DNA of 64,000 nucleotides from contig JAZKJV010010123.1 of assembly GCA_037367405.1 (NCBI GenBank), positions 1 to 64,000 on the forward strand, written 5' to 3'. Source of the DNA: Ottelia alismoides (Eukaryota > Streptophyta > Magnoliopsida > Alismatales > Hydrocharitaceae). Positions 10,511 to 22,129 of this stretch are shown here, in pieces (within the stretch, counting starts at the first letter, position 1; each line of letters begins with the position of its first letter). A program made the translations under genes and the position numbers. The notes under the pieces are model-generated. The model saw only the letters and a program-made list of their open reading frames with translations, did no database searches and was not told the origin of the DNA.

Positions 10511-11929
10511 AATTGTATCTATTTTTAACATGCATAATATATATGTCATTCTAAAATACACAGATACATGTGTTCATCTTTGCACTAGTACAAAGTATCA
10601 TATGACAATGGATAATCTAATATTCCTGGTCATCTTTTGTAGTTAGATTGATTTTTGATTTACTTTAAATTTGCAATGAATATCATTTTTCTTGCTATAA
10701 TGCTAGCAATGAATCATATAACAACAATTTTCCAGTGACTTTGTCTTCCAATCATTTCTAAAGTAACAATAATTTGTACAAAATTTCATGAAAAAATCAT
10801 CAGATCATCATTGGCATATGAACCTATAGCAATGGATTCGTCATTCGGTGTGAATTACAAGAGTAAAAGATTATTCAGCAACGAATAACATTTACTATTA
10901 TATGTATTCCATTGGAAGATATGATAAAATATTTGAATTATTCTTTCCAAAGAGAAATTTGTTGTTGTGTTGTATATCCATTTATATGTTTATATCTAAC
11001 CATACATAAAAAATTATGTTGCTTTTTACAAAATTTGATATAATATTTACTAAATAAATAAATTTAATATAGCAAAATCATTCTAAGTCATTCAGTGCAT
11101 ATATATTTATGTTAATCTATAGAATATTTCTTCTATTATTTGAATTCGATCTGTTTCTATTTTTATTCATATTTATTTTAAAGATATGGTAACACATTTT
11201 CATATTTATCAAATGTGAACTTGTATTTATATTCATATTTTACAACAGATAAAGATATTGCAACACTTATATCCATATCTATACTCGTCATTTATGTCTC
11301 TATATATTGCAGAGCATGATTACTCTCTATATTTTTATATTTTGTAATGATCATAAAATTATATATGAGTTCATTCATGTTTGAAGTCAAGATGCTTAAA
11401 AAAATATAAAGGTTTGTTGTATATACTATGTAAAATATAGGAATTTATTGTAACTTTTTTATGGTACGAAAATAAAATATATGGAGTTCTTTCAATAATC
11501 AGAGGGCAAGACCGCAAACACCCGCCTCCATCCATGAATTCCCTCCTATAGATATTTTCCTATTTGATTCAAAACCTAGACAATCGTGGTTTCTTCAGAA
11601 ATTTCATTCTATTAATTTTATAAAATTGATGTATATGAGATTGGTGAAGATTATATAATGATTTATTTGTCAAATGAAGGGGGGGAGGGGGAGATAAAAA
11701 TGCATTAGAGGAGGGATGGATGATACCTAATGAAAAATCATCAAATAAAGCTACTATGTCGACCACGAGCACAAGTAGAAAACCACAAAGATAATCTACA
11801 GTGCATATGCAATTATATAGATCCACCCTTCACAAGGGCTACGTATGAGGCTAAGCTTGGCCTTCTGAAGGCATATTATTGGGTTTTATCATGTGAAAAC
11901 TTATTAGTTGATAGCTAACAAGATGATGA
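10511..11929. other. AT-rich DNA, nothing identified
   Basis: Very AT-rich with frequent stops in all frames. Short ORFs at 11569-11826 (-) and 11730-11918 (+) overlap each other on opposite strands and match no family I recognise. A G-rich run (GGGGGGGAGGGGG) lies near 11680. I see no gene, LTR edge or terminal repeat here. Confidence 0.6.
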
Positions 11930-12043
11930 TCCTCCTCTTACCTTGTGTTTGGTTGGGAGCTGATGAGGACTGTTGAGGTCGCTAAATCTCCTCCTACCTT
12001 GAGATTGGTTAAGAGCTAATGGGAAGGATTGCTAAGGTGATTG
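11930..12043. repeat. Two tandem units of about 57 bp, with a third diverged unit nearby
   Basis: CCTCCTCTTACCTTG then GGTTGGGAGCTGATG (unit 1) is followed by CTCCTCCTACCTTGAG then GGTTAAGAGCTAATG (unit 2). A weaker third unit with CCCTCCTACTTGC then GGATAAGAGCTTAT begins near 12256. Function unknown. Confidence 0.55.
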
Positions 12044-12523
12044 ATTGTTCACCAATCTAGATCGTGAAGGAAGTAACTAAATGAAAATAATTATAATATA
12101 TAAACTGAGAACTTCCTTTTGAGAGAAATTTGGATGACCAAATCGTGTGGACGTAAACAATAATTACCTGGTAGCAGAATATTAGAGATGCTATGAATCA
12201 GAGAGCTCTTGCGATTGACTAAAAGATGATGGGAGGACGGCTGAGATGGTTGACTTCCCTCCTACTTGCTATAGGATAAGAGCTTATAGGAATGATTGCT
12301 CTGTAATGCTGTTATTTTTTGTTGCAGTATAAACAAGAAAATGGGTAAACCAGATATTATACTCCAAATACATATAAGAGCTAACGAGAGAGAAATTGGT
12401 GTAAACAACTAAAGTAGACACATTGCTAAACCACTAAATTATTGAATTTATGATTATGTGCGGTTTAATTATTCGAATATTGTTTCGGTTCTATGTCAAT
12501 TGATTGGATCCATTCTCAACAAC

Positions 12524-13860
12524 TAGCATCATAGTTGTGGTTCAAAGATCGACCTCTATAGACATGGTGGAAGAATCAAAGATAAAGATCAAGAAGTTCA
12601 ATATTTTGCACTTTGTACTCTAGAAGATGCAAATCGAAGATGTTCTATACTATAAGGATTTTATATTCCTTTGGAAGAGAAGAAGCTAGACGGCATGAAG
12701 ATTGAGGAGTGTAAGGTCCTAGATTGAAAGGCCCTACAAATGGTAAGGTCCATTTGTTCTCCATTAGTGATCTCAATAGTCGTAGCGGAGATGATGACAA
12801 TGACATATTTATTGAAATCCCACAAAAATATGTATAAGATGTAAGAAATCATTCACATCAAACAATGTGTATTTCATGAAGAAGCTGTTTAATCTAAATA
12901 TGAGAGGGACCTTCATGGTGATTATACATCTAAATATTCTAAATACTATCATCAACAGGTCAGAGTATGTGAAAATCGTGTTTAGCGACGAGCACTTATA
13001 CTTCTCTCTAATCTGCCTAGTAGACGGAATGCATTGGTTGTACATAATAGCCGCTCCTTTGACTTTGTGAAGTTGAAGTTGGAGGATATTGTTAGCCTTA
13101 TTTCAGGAGAAGCCTAATGGAAGACTTCTAGAGAAGACCAACTTTTGGTTTGGGCTTAAACATGGAAAGGAAAGGTGGGGATAGCTATAAGAACCAAAAT
13201 CACTCCAAGGGAAAGTGACAAAAAAGAAGATCCAAATCTAAGGATCTAAAGTCCGTAGTTTGTTGGAATCACAATCAAGACATATTGTAAGGCCCCAAAA
13301 AAGTACAAATGAGATAATGATAAAAGTACGAATATGATAATGATGATGATAAGATAACAATGCCTTGATATGTGTTCTAGATGCTTTAAGTGAGTCTTGG
13401 ATTTGGATTCAGATGCTTCATTTCCTATTCTCCGACAAAAGGACATCTTTAAAACTATGTAAAAGGTGATTTTACAAAGGTGTGCCTAAAAGATGATGAA
13501 TGTTGCTATATAATTTGAAAGGGCGACATTGATATTTACTAACCATGTGCTGTGTTTTTTGAGATTGAAGAATGTTATACATGTACCTAATATAATAAGG
13601 AATCACATATATGTTGAACATTTATCAACGAGTGGTTTGATAGCATAATTCAACTTAGTCTCATTTAAGATGTCCAAGGGATCGATGGTTCTTGCTTAAG
13701 GTAAGAAGGAAGGAACCTTATATGATAAGAAGAGTGTTGTCACAGATAACTATGAATATAGAGTGTGGGATAAGAAGAACAAGATAATATGAAGTATTGA
13801 TGTTATATTCAATAAGTCTTCCTTATACGAGGACAGACTAAGAAAACAAAAGGACATTAA
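12524..13860 (+). pseudogene. Ty1/copia gag-protease remnant fused to an integrase end by deletion
   Basis: A decayed copia polyprotein on the + strand. Near 12595-12650 a frame reads like FVLWKMQIEDVLY, the conserved N-terminal block of copia gag. Near 12775-12845 VAEMMTMTYLL and KNMY follow. Around 13000-13130 are the NLPS and LKLEDIVSLISGE blocks that precede the zinc-knuckle region. Around 13375-13440 SWIWIQ lies where the SWVLDSGAS protease active site should be; the frame is shifted. From about 13754 the sequence reads YRVWDKKNK then DVIFN, which belongs to the integrase C-terminus. Protease is therefore followed directly by the integrase tail, and most of IN has been deleted. The ORFs 12661-13070 on both strands are shadows of this remnant. 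Confidence 0.65.
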
Positions 13861-13928
13861 AGAACGATACTGTCTAGAGTTTAATGAAACTCTTGAACAA
13901 GGCACATTTTAGCAAAATGGTGAGCATG

Positions 13929-15240
13929 TGCATGGTAGACATGTAATCCCACATAAAGCCATTATGAAATAAAGTTTAGCGTAAATTATAGCATTTCATA
14001 TTTGAAATAAGACATAGTTATTTAAATAGTTAGATTATAGAGGTTTCGATGCATAGTTTTCTATTTAAAGAGTTAGATCGAGGACATAACTAGCACACTA
14101 AGTAATATTCAAATAAGATCTCTAGACTGAGAAGATACAACAATCTTCTCTAAAGACTAATATCTGAATGATACTTTTGATATAGGTCCTCTACATAAAA
14201 ATATAGATTCATATGTGTTAGATAAGTTAAATTAAAGAGTTAACTTGATGATATAGAGATGATAAGTTAAATTAAAGAGTTAACTATGATATAGAGATGA
14301 TAAGACCCATATAATATACTATCATGATTTGGTCATACATCCTTTTATCAGAGATAGATATGCATATATATGTTAGAGTGTGTACATTTGGCAAAACATA
14401 ATAGGTTGATGACCTAATAAGGTCTATATACAGGTAAAATGCCATGCATATAATGAGATATGAAGTGTATGATTGATGAATAAAAAATTCATCAACCATA
14501 AGCTCTCAAAGGAATCATACATGTTTATAGTCAATGAATCGGAAGACAAGAACCAACTCCAAGCAACCTGATCCAAGGGCTTCCACTTGGGAAGGAAAGT
14601 GCCATGAGACATTAGCCACAAACAATTCCACTAGGTATCATCCTATTTAGGAAACATAATACAAAAATTCAAGAATTTTGACATATGCTTTTGGCAAGAA
14701 TATGATGAATATTGTTGCCTAATGATCGATTGAGAAAGTAATTTCTAAACCTTATAAGAAGACAGAGAAATATATGATAAAAACTTGGGTTCACCAAGTC
14801 TTCGAGTATATACGATGCATGAATATTGGGGATACTCAATTTTGATGCGATTGTAATAGATTGTATGCCATGCAACTTCCATTATGAGAGAATGATGAGC
14901 ATTATGGATTTCACTGACTGCACAAAGAGATCAAATAAATGATAATTAATTGGATTAAATCTCAATTCATAAACTTAAATCAAGATCCAAAGACTTAGAA
15001 ATTAATCTAAAATTATTCAAAATCAATTGATGAATTGATTTAGTATGTCTCGATCAGATCACTCAAGTGGTTAAATACACTAAAATTAGATTTAATTTGA
15101 TGTCAAGTCATAAAATTAGGTCTATATAATCTCCATATATTTATATCCAAGTATCCATGAATGAAGCACACATATATCCTTTTTTAGAAGTCATATATCT
15201 GAGCGAGAATTCGAATTGACATCTAGGTTAGAAGAACAAA
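13929..15240 (+). repeat. Diverged copia LTR remnant, same superfamily as the LTRs at 45474, 51005 and 59531
   Basis: Starts with a string resembling the TGTTGGACATGCGAGCCCA LTR start (here TGCATGGTAGACATG then AATCCCAC). It keeps many landmarks of that LTR in order: AGAGTTAGAT then GAGGAC, ATAGGTCCTCT, AACATAATAGGTTGATGACCT, CTCTCAAAGG then ATCATAC, CATATGCTTTTGGCAAG, and a TCCAAGTATCC landmark near 15146. Identity is clearly lower than among the three later LTRs. RT, RNase H and a polypurine tract are missing upstream, so the element is an old deleted copy. Confidence 0.6.
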
Positions 15241-15271
15241 GGCCCTCTTTTGCATTTGAATCTTCATAATG

Positions 15272-15790
15272 GATGATGCCAGTCTTTGGCGTGTGTTTTA
15301 AGGTCGTATGGATACGTTCTAGATATCACTAATACCTCAAAACACATCATAACAGTGGATGAACATCAACAACATCATATATTGCTAAAACATTAAAAAA
15401 AACATGCAAAGAGATAATTGAATCACATTTTCATAAAAGAGATATCTGATTTAAATTAACTATATCCACAAACTTGTAATAGGAGTAAATGATAGAATAC
15501 TCTCTCTCCTCTCTCTAGGTCGATGTCCACGAGTGATTTCCCTGGCATGGCATCCCCATCCCCAAAATGCCCTGTCGTGGCATCTAATTTTGTAATTTCC
15601 TTGTCAGGTATCGATCGGTGAACAATTTATCGATCGATAAACGATTCGTCGATCAATACTTCCTCTCTTTTCGTGCCCACAAATGACAAAGCCCACACTC
15701 ACAAGCAACAAAACCACTAATTCTTTTCGAAAAACCATTCACCGACCAGTGAATGGTTCACCGTTTGCACCCACAAGCGAAAAAGTAGGA
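15272..15790. repeat. Tandem duplication, unit 1 (period about 543 bp)
   Basis: Begins GATGATGCCAGTCTTTGG and ends CACCCACAAGCGAAAAAG then TAGGA. It repeats as the next unit with scattered substitutions and short indels. Inside it are a CGATCGGTGAAC and ATCGATCGATAA cluster and the inverted pair CCATTCACCG and CAGTGAATGG. I could not match it to a known transposon family. Confidence 0.8.
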
Positions 15791-15808
15791 TAATTAATTA
15801 TCCTACTT
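15783..15808. repeat. Perfect 26-bp palindrome at the tandem junction
   Basis: AAGTAGGATAATT is followed directly by its exact reverse complement. It straddles the end of unit 1 and the spacer before unit 2. Unit 2 lacks it: after the matching string GCGAAAAAGCAAGA the sequence continues differently. Confidence 0.9.
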
Positions 15809-15814
15809 CATCTA

Positions 15815-16331
15815 GATGATACCAATCTTTGGAGGGTATTTTGAGGTCATATGCATATGTTCTAAATATCATTAATACCCAAAAACACATCATAAAAGTG
15901 GGTGAACATTAACAATATCATATGTTGCTAAAACATTCAAAACAAAAAGCATGCAGAGATATAATTGATTCTCATTTTCTTTAAGAGATAATTGCCTTAA
16001 ATTAACTATCTCCACCAACTTTTAATAGGAGTAAATGACATAATACTCTGTCTCCTCTAGGTTGATGTCCGTGAGTGATTTCCCAGCAGAGCATCCCCGT
16101 CCCCCAAATTCCCTATCAAAGCATCTGATTTTAGAGTTTTCATTGTCAAGTATCGATCAACAAATGGTTCGTCATCGACAACCATTTGTCGATCGGTGCT
16201 TCATCTTTTTTTACGCCCATAAACACCAAAGCCCGCACTCACAAGTGACAAAGCCATTAATTCTTTTGGGCATACCATTCACCAATCAGTGAATGGTTTG
16301 TCGTTTGCACCCACAAGCGAAAAAGCAAGAT
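15815..16331. repeat. Tandem duplication, unit 2
   Basis: Begins GATGATACCAATCTTTGG and ends CACCCACAAGCGAAAAAG then CAAGA, matching unit 1. The overlapping ORF 16062-16292 (+) has no equivalent frame in unit 1 and is not supported as a gene. Confidence 0.8.
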
Positions 16332-17547
16332 GTGTATGGTATTATAAAAAAGTCCCTGAAAATAAATGGGGGATGTTTTGGAGGTTGCTATGTTTTATTT
16401 TTCATTTTAATTAAATCAGAGATGATAAATAATAAAATACTCTAATAAGCACTACATGTTAGTTTGTTGCTTCTATAATCAAAATATTTAAATATGAAAT
16501 AATAGGACTTATTCGTATTCCTCTCGTTCTTGAGAATACATAATAAGTGGTAGTATTTAGGGATGTCAATCTGGGTCTACCCATTGGGTACCCGAACTAA
16601 GTCCGTCCCATTTAAAAACCTTAAATCCATCCCAATTATTATTATATGGATTTGGGTTTTAACTTTAGTCTCCATGCAGGTATGGGTTTGGGATTTTCGC
16701 ATGAGTATCGGAACATGATCCTTCCCCAAATCTGATACACACACATACATACATATACATAAACATACATACACATATGCATCTATATACATGTACATAT
16801 CACATAGTATTTAATAGGCCAAAGAGACAGGACTCATGGATAAAGGAATGACTATTGTAATAGAAAATATTAAAAAAATAAAAATCACGTAAAGAAAGAA
16901 TATAAAAAGGAAACATATCTATAACGTTGAATATAAAATTAGAAAGGATCAAAGGATGTTTCTTAATTACCATTTAATCCATGATTCATGTCAGTAGTAG
17001 TGGGCGTTGAGAAAAAAATTAGAAAATTTTATGCACGAATGAAAGTTGGAAATCGAAAGGTCACGGGTCACCACACATCGTAGGGTCCCGCTTCAACGAA
17101 TCAACATGAGTCACAAGTCTCGTGACTTCTCTGAATAGCCGATCGTAAGTGCTCTTCTTTAGTCCTTATTTTAGACACTCATGTCCCACACATTGCCACG
17201 CTCTGTACATATCGTGCATTATTGTGCAACCGTGTCAACCTTACTTGTACGCCCCATGTTCTCATGTGCAGTACCAATGTTGAACGCCTCCAACGACCTA
17301 ACCCACTTCTGATTCCTTTCATTTCTCTACATCTAAGGTAAGCATCCCATTAATCTTACCTTGTTACATAAGATGAAAGTACATACGTAGATTCATTTAG
17401 GATTATAATTTTTTAAAATTTATAAAATTTGATTATGTTTATTTATAATATTTGTAGTTCGTCATGCACTTGAATGTTTGCATGCACTGTAAATATTTTT
17501 ATTTTATTGTATAGAATGTTTGCTTGATCAATATGTATATGTCTATG
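16332..17547. other. AT-rich flanking DNA with a possible MITE end and a GC-richer patch
   Basis: No gene identified. At 16559-16720 GGGATGTCAAT then GGGTACCCGAA resembles a repeated motif at one end of some plant hAT-like MITEs; no matching opposite end was found, so it is at most a fragment. An imperfect ACAT/ACAC microsatellite runs from about 16736 to 16798. The 17050-17350 patch is less AT-rich and ends CATCTAAGGTAAGC, a possible splice-donor-like string, but no coding sequence accompanies it. Confidence 0.4.
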
Positions 17548-18838
17548 TGACGATCCAATATTCTCCCTCTATCAATAATATTGAAATGTCATAATATAGG
17601 AGGCCGGAATCAGATCAACAAAAATCATACTATTGAATATGTGGAATATTTAACTAGGTAAGTATACCAAGGTCGAACTCAAGAAATGTCATTATTTAGT
17701 TTCTTGGCTCAACTAAATCTAACTAATTAATTACTTGCAATGTTGAGGTATTGTCAACATCAAAAAAATTAAATACAGATCAACAAAGGTAATAAAAGAT
17801 AAGAAAAAGATCTATGAATATGTATCTTTTTATCCTCAAAATTAATCTACGATCTCCTGAATGTTTCACATATTTTAGAAAAAATCCAGCAATATTTATT
17901 GATATCCTAGAATGTGAGTGAGTTAAATCTTGAATCAAATCAATTAGACTTTTATCGAGATTATTTAACAAATATTCAATTAGAATCCTGAACCATACTC
18001 TGTGTTCCTTGTAGTATCAATATTTCAAAGATCATCTTAAATCCTAAATAAATAAGGGAAAAATTGCTCCAACCTCCTTGATAGAATTCCTATAAAAGGT
18101 CAATTTTTGTCCAAATATAATTGAAACAAGGTTAATTAAATCAAGCCTGCATAGATCAATTTACTCCTTAAATACTAATCTAATTTTAATAAGCTCTGAC
18201 CTGATAATTAAGTGCATTATAAGGAAGAGCATAAAAAGAGCTTCAAAATGACATAATGTATGCTAAAAGTGGAAATAAAATGACCATAATATGATAAAAT
18301 GAAGTCTCAGGGGTTAAAATGCAGTAAAAACTTTTATTTATGCATTTTCAGTCCTAAAGGGGGCTTATTTGTGATAACTAATAGATAGAGGGTCCTCTAT
18401 TGCAATTAGCCCCAAGCAGGGGCATGCGAATGATTTCTAGAAGGAGGAGGGGCGTCAATGCAAATTCTCTAGCCCACATGCACGTGACGCATGAGTGACC
18501 TCAATGCAATTTCAGGAGGGTTGGGGGTGATGGCCTCAAAAATCCCCCATACCACGTGTGTGGCACGTGAGGTGTGTAGGCTCGGTTGATAGCTCGGATC
18601 AGCTTCCCACATGGCAATTCCTCCTTGCTACAGGTTTACTCGAGGTTGGGAGGCTCATATGGCCTCGATCTAATTATTGCGGAGTTTTTAATGATCTGAT
18701 CTGATGGATGGAGGAGGGCTTGCCGCAGGATCGTTCGACACCTGTAGCATGTGAGGATCCTCTTCCTCCTTGTCTGAGCAGTGTAGCGGATGCATAAGAT
18801 CCGAGATCAATCATGGCTCTGATCGAAGTGATGGGCAT
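17548..18838 (-). repeat. Older Athila-like LTR ('H'), first piece
   Basis: Probable left part of an LTR read on the - strand. Near 17660 it has 'taccaaggtcgaactcaag', which resembles 'gaccagggtcgaacacaaag' at the same relative place in the Athila-like LTR at 18839. It is interrupted at 18838 by the 16.9-kb Athila-like element. Removing that element and its GGCAT duplication joins this piece to 35732. The left boundary (TGACGATCC near 17548) is a guess. ORFs at 17780-17971 and 18674-18913 are not supported as genes. Confidence 0.55.
18834..18838. other. Target-site duplication GGCAT, left copy
   Basis: GGCAT immediately left of the element is repeated at 35727-35731 immediately right of it. 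A 5-bp duplication is what gypsy integrases produce. Confidence 0.9.
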
Positions 18839-21800
18839 TGATGGCACTTTTTTACGATCGACTAAGGTGAACAAATAAGATGAGGTGCCGATGTCCTCAA
18901 TCAACCGAATCAATCACAAGAAATCAAACCACTCAAAGATAAATCAATATAATGTAAGCGTCTTCGCTATTTTATTTACCATGTATAGAGACCAGGGTCG
19001 AACACAAAGAGCACAATTTAAAAACTTAGTAGTCAGTTTTTGGGAATACAAGTATTTTTAGTGGTTTTTAAGTTTTGCAAATTTGTAATTTTCAAAATAG
19101 AAGCAACAAAAACCAGGCACTCACACACTCTTTTGTATTTTCTAATATATCAAAAATAATCAGAAGATTGCAATATTTTTTTGATTTTTTAAAATTTAAT
19201 TATTTTTGGTAATTTTTGTAGGATTTTTAAATGTTTTTTGGGATTTTCTAAAAATCAAACAGTGGCAAGAAGGGTAAACAGTGCACAGTCAGGAGAAAAC
19301 TGCAAGTTAAAAATACTTAAAATGCCCAAAACTCCTGGATGGTATTTTTATGATAAAATATAAGAAAATATCTACAAACAGAGTCTGAAATCAATATTTT
19401 TGGATTTTTTCAATAATTTTACATATTTTAAAAGTTTTTAGGTGTTTTGCAATTTTTAGGATTTTTATAAGATATTTTTAAACAAAATTGATACTGTAGA
19501 TAAAAGACAACAAATTACAACTACTCTATTTTTTTACATATTTTTAGGTAATTTTTAGAATTTTTATAATTTTTCAAAGACAAACATGAAATGTGAAGAC
19601 ATTAGCTATCCAAAAATTACCACCAAGATAACATGCAAGCAGGAGTCACACATAATTGTGTAATTTTTGGAGTCAATTTCCTATTTATTGTGTTGAATAA
19701 AAGACAAGAAGTAAAAAATAGTTCACAAGGACATTTCTATAAAGAAAATAAGTTCCAGGGCCTAGCGAATAACAAGTTTTAAAACTCAAGGACCTCTTAT
19801 GCAAATTATCCATACAAGTCGTGCATTACACGTGACTCGGATAAATAGGGGCATAAGTGCAAATTTCAAAACATGAAGTTCATTCCATAACAAATAAAGA
19901 ATTTAGGGTAAGAACTGCAAATAACCCAAAGTAGCGCATGGGGATGCATGTGACTCAGACTCGACTTGACCAAAATGCAAATAACTAAAACTAGAAGGTC
20001 CAAACTGCAAATATCTTTAACTAATTATTATAATTATGGGATTAAACTGAAATAACATAAAAGGCGAGGTCAATGTGGCACACACATGTAATCTCTGATG
20101 TACGGTTCTGATGTGCTCTGCAAAAGAGATCTGATAGTCGTCGTAGTGGCGCAGGTGAGCGGTCAGATCTGATAGAAGGGTTTGATCCAATGGTTTACAG
20201 ATGGAATTTGTCGGGCAGCGTAGATGAGGGCCCAGATCTGATCCAAGCATCAGCATAAGATGCTATCAGATGGCTTGGATCAGATCTGGGGTGACGACTC
20301 CAGATCAGACGACAGGGGAGTAGGTTGGACGAACACACCCCTGACGAACTTCACTCGAGCATGGAGAGCGATCCTCAGCTCCGATGAAGGTGCCAAGGGG
20401 CCCAACACAATCGTGATGGCTTTCCGCGTCGACCAGGGGGTTCAGATGGAGGAGTGCATAGTCAGATGGTCTGGACGAGGATGCTCCACCGAGAGTTGCT
20501 CCGCTAGAGTAGAAGAGGTTCTGTTTAGGGACCCTTCGCGTACCTGATCCTGCAAGGATAACCACAACTCGAAGACGAAGCTTCGACCAAGGTTTATTTC
20601 GATTGGAACTAAAGAAAGCGGAAGGGGGAATGCTAAATGACCTCTGGTGGAAGTGAGGGAGGAGGTTGTTCCTAATCTTGCTCCGGTGAGCAAGATCTAG
20701 GGTGGTCAGGTTGCGCAGGGAGATGGATGGTGAGCGGAGGCGTCGATCTGAAGGGTTGGATGTGAAGGATGGGAGCTCCGACCCGACAGTCGGAGAAAAT
20801 ATGGTGGAGGTGTCTGTGAGGGAAAAATCAGAGTAAAGAGCAAAAATGGAAGTGATTGAAGATACCTTGTTGTGCTGATGTGAACGACGAGGTTAGCCAA
20901 AGTGAACGGTGAAGTTATGGCCTCGTTCCTACTGTAGCGGGCAGAAGAGGTTGGATGTGGGGGAAGACTCCGACCACGAAGTAAGCTATGGTCGAATGGC
21001 CACCAATCCAAGCTCTGGAGGATGCTACGAGCAGTTGTCACTCTACTAGTGCTAACTAGGCAGCGAGGGTGATGCAAGACATGAGCTAAGGAGCTTGGGA
21101 GAAGGATGAGAGTATATAGGCATGCTCAGGAGTCTAGAAGGATCGGGGAGGGACATAAAAATCTAAGCAGATTCGAATATGCCTAGGGATCCACGAGGAT
21201 CACGGATCATAGGAGCGCAGTCGCATGGTTGAATCGAGGCAAATAGGTACTAGACCCAGTCTAGATAAATCAAAGAAATCGGGTCCGGTGAAGGTCCTGT
21301 CAGGTCGGGTCATCTGGGATGTGGACCAATCAGATTGTAGAATTTACAAAAATATTAAATATAAAATAGTAAATGATTTTAAAATAGAAAGTGTATAAAA
21401 TAAAAAAATGTTTACTATTTTTTAAACTATTTTTCTATCATTTTTAATTATTTTTATGAGAAATATAAATAGGGTATATACAATATAATGTGTTATATAC
21501 AGGTATACTATACCTATGTATTATGTACAAGTATTTTTATTTTATTAATTTTACAAAATTACTTTTATTTTATATTTTATTTATTTACAAAATAATTTAA
21601 GGAGTAAAAAATGGTTTTTATTTTATTTTTATAAATTAATTAAGGTTGTAAAGTAAATAGGTATTATATTATATACATGAGGCTGTTGTACAATGAATTG
21701 TGGATTTTATTTTTATTTTATATTTTCTGCTTTTTATTTTATTTTTATATTATTACTAGGACTATATACAAGTGTTCAAAAATAACAAGGTCTTTATACT

Positions 21801-22129
21801 TTTTTAAAACAAATATGAATAATTATTTGTACAGGTTTAGGTGGTATGTACCATATACATTATTCCATATCTATCTCTACTTATTTCTTGTCTATTATGT
21901 CAAGGCTTGACCTTCTCTTGAGGTTTAAATCACTCTGTATTTATTCTAAATACACCCTTCATTTTCTCTTCTCTTTATTCTTTTGTTTTGGGAAAATAAA
22001 TGCTATTATGCAATATTAACAAAGACATGTACAAAGTTAACTTATTATATTTACATATAATTACAGGTAGTTTTGTTAAAATATAGAGATAAAATAAAAT
22101 AATAATGAATGAGAATCATAGATTCATCA
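18839..22129 (-). repeat. 3' LTR of the Athila-like element (3.3 kb)
   Basis: Runs from TGATGGCAC to GATTCATCA on the + strand and matches 32328-35726 throughout. A GC-richer block at about 20250-21120 holds several overlapping ORFs on both strands (for example 20260-20547 and 20706-21077). They correspond to parts of the other LTR but show no protein family and are not annotated as genes. A TATATA box on the - strand lies at 21113-21118. Confidence 0.9.

Noticed and set aside
20260..21077. Cluster of ORFs of 80-123 codons on both strands in a GC-richer block
   Set aside because: They lie inside an Athila-like LTR, overlap each other on opposite strands, have partial equivalents with altered ends at 33837-34640 in the other LTR, and show no protein family.
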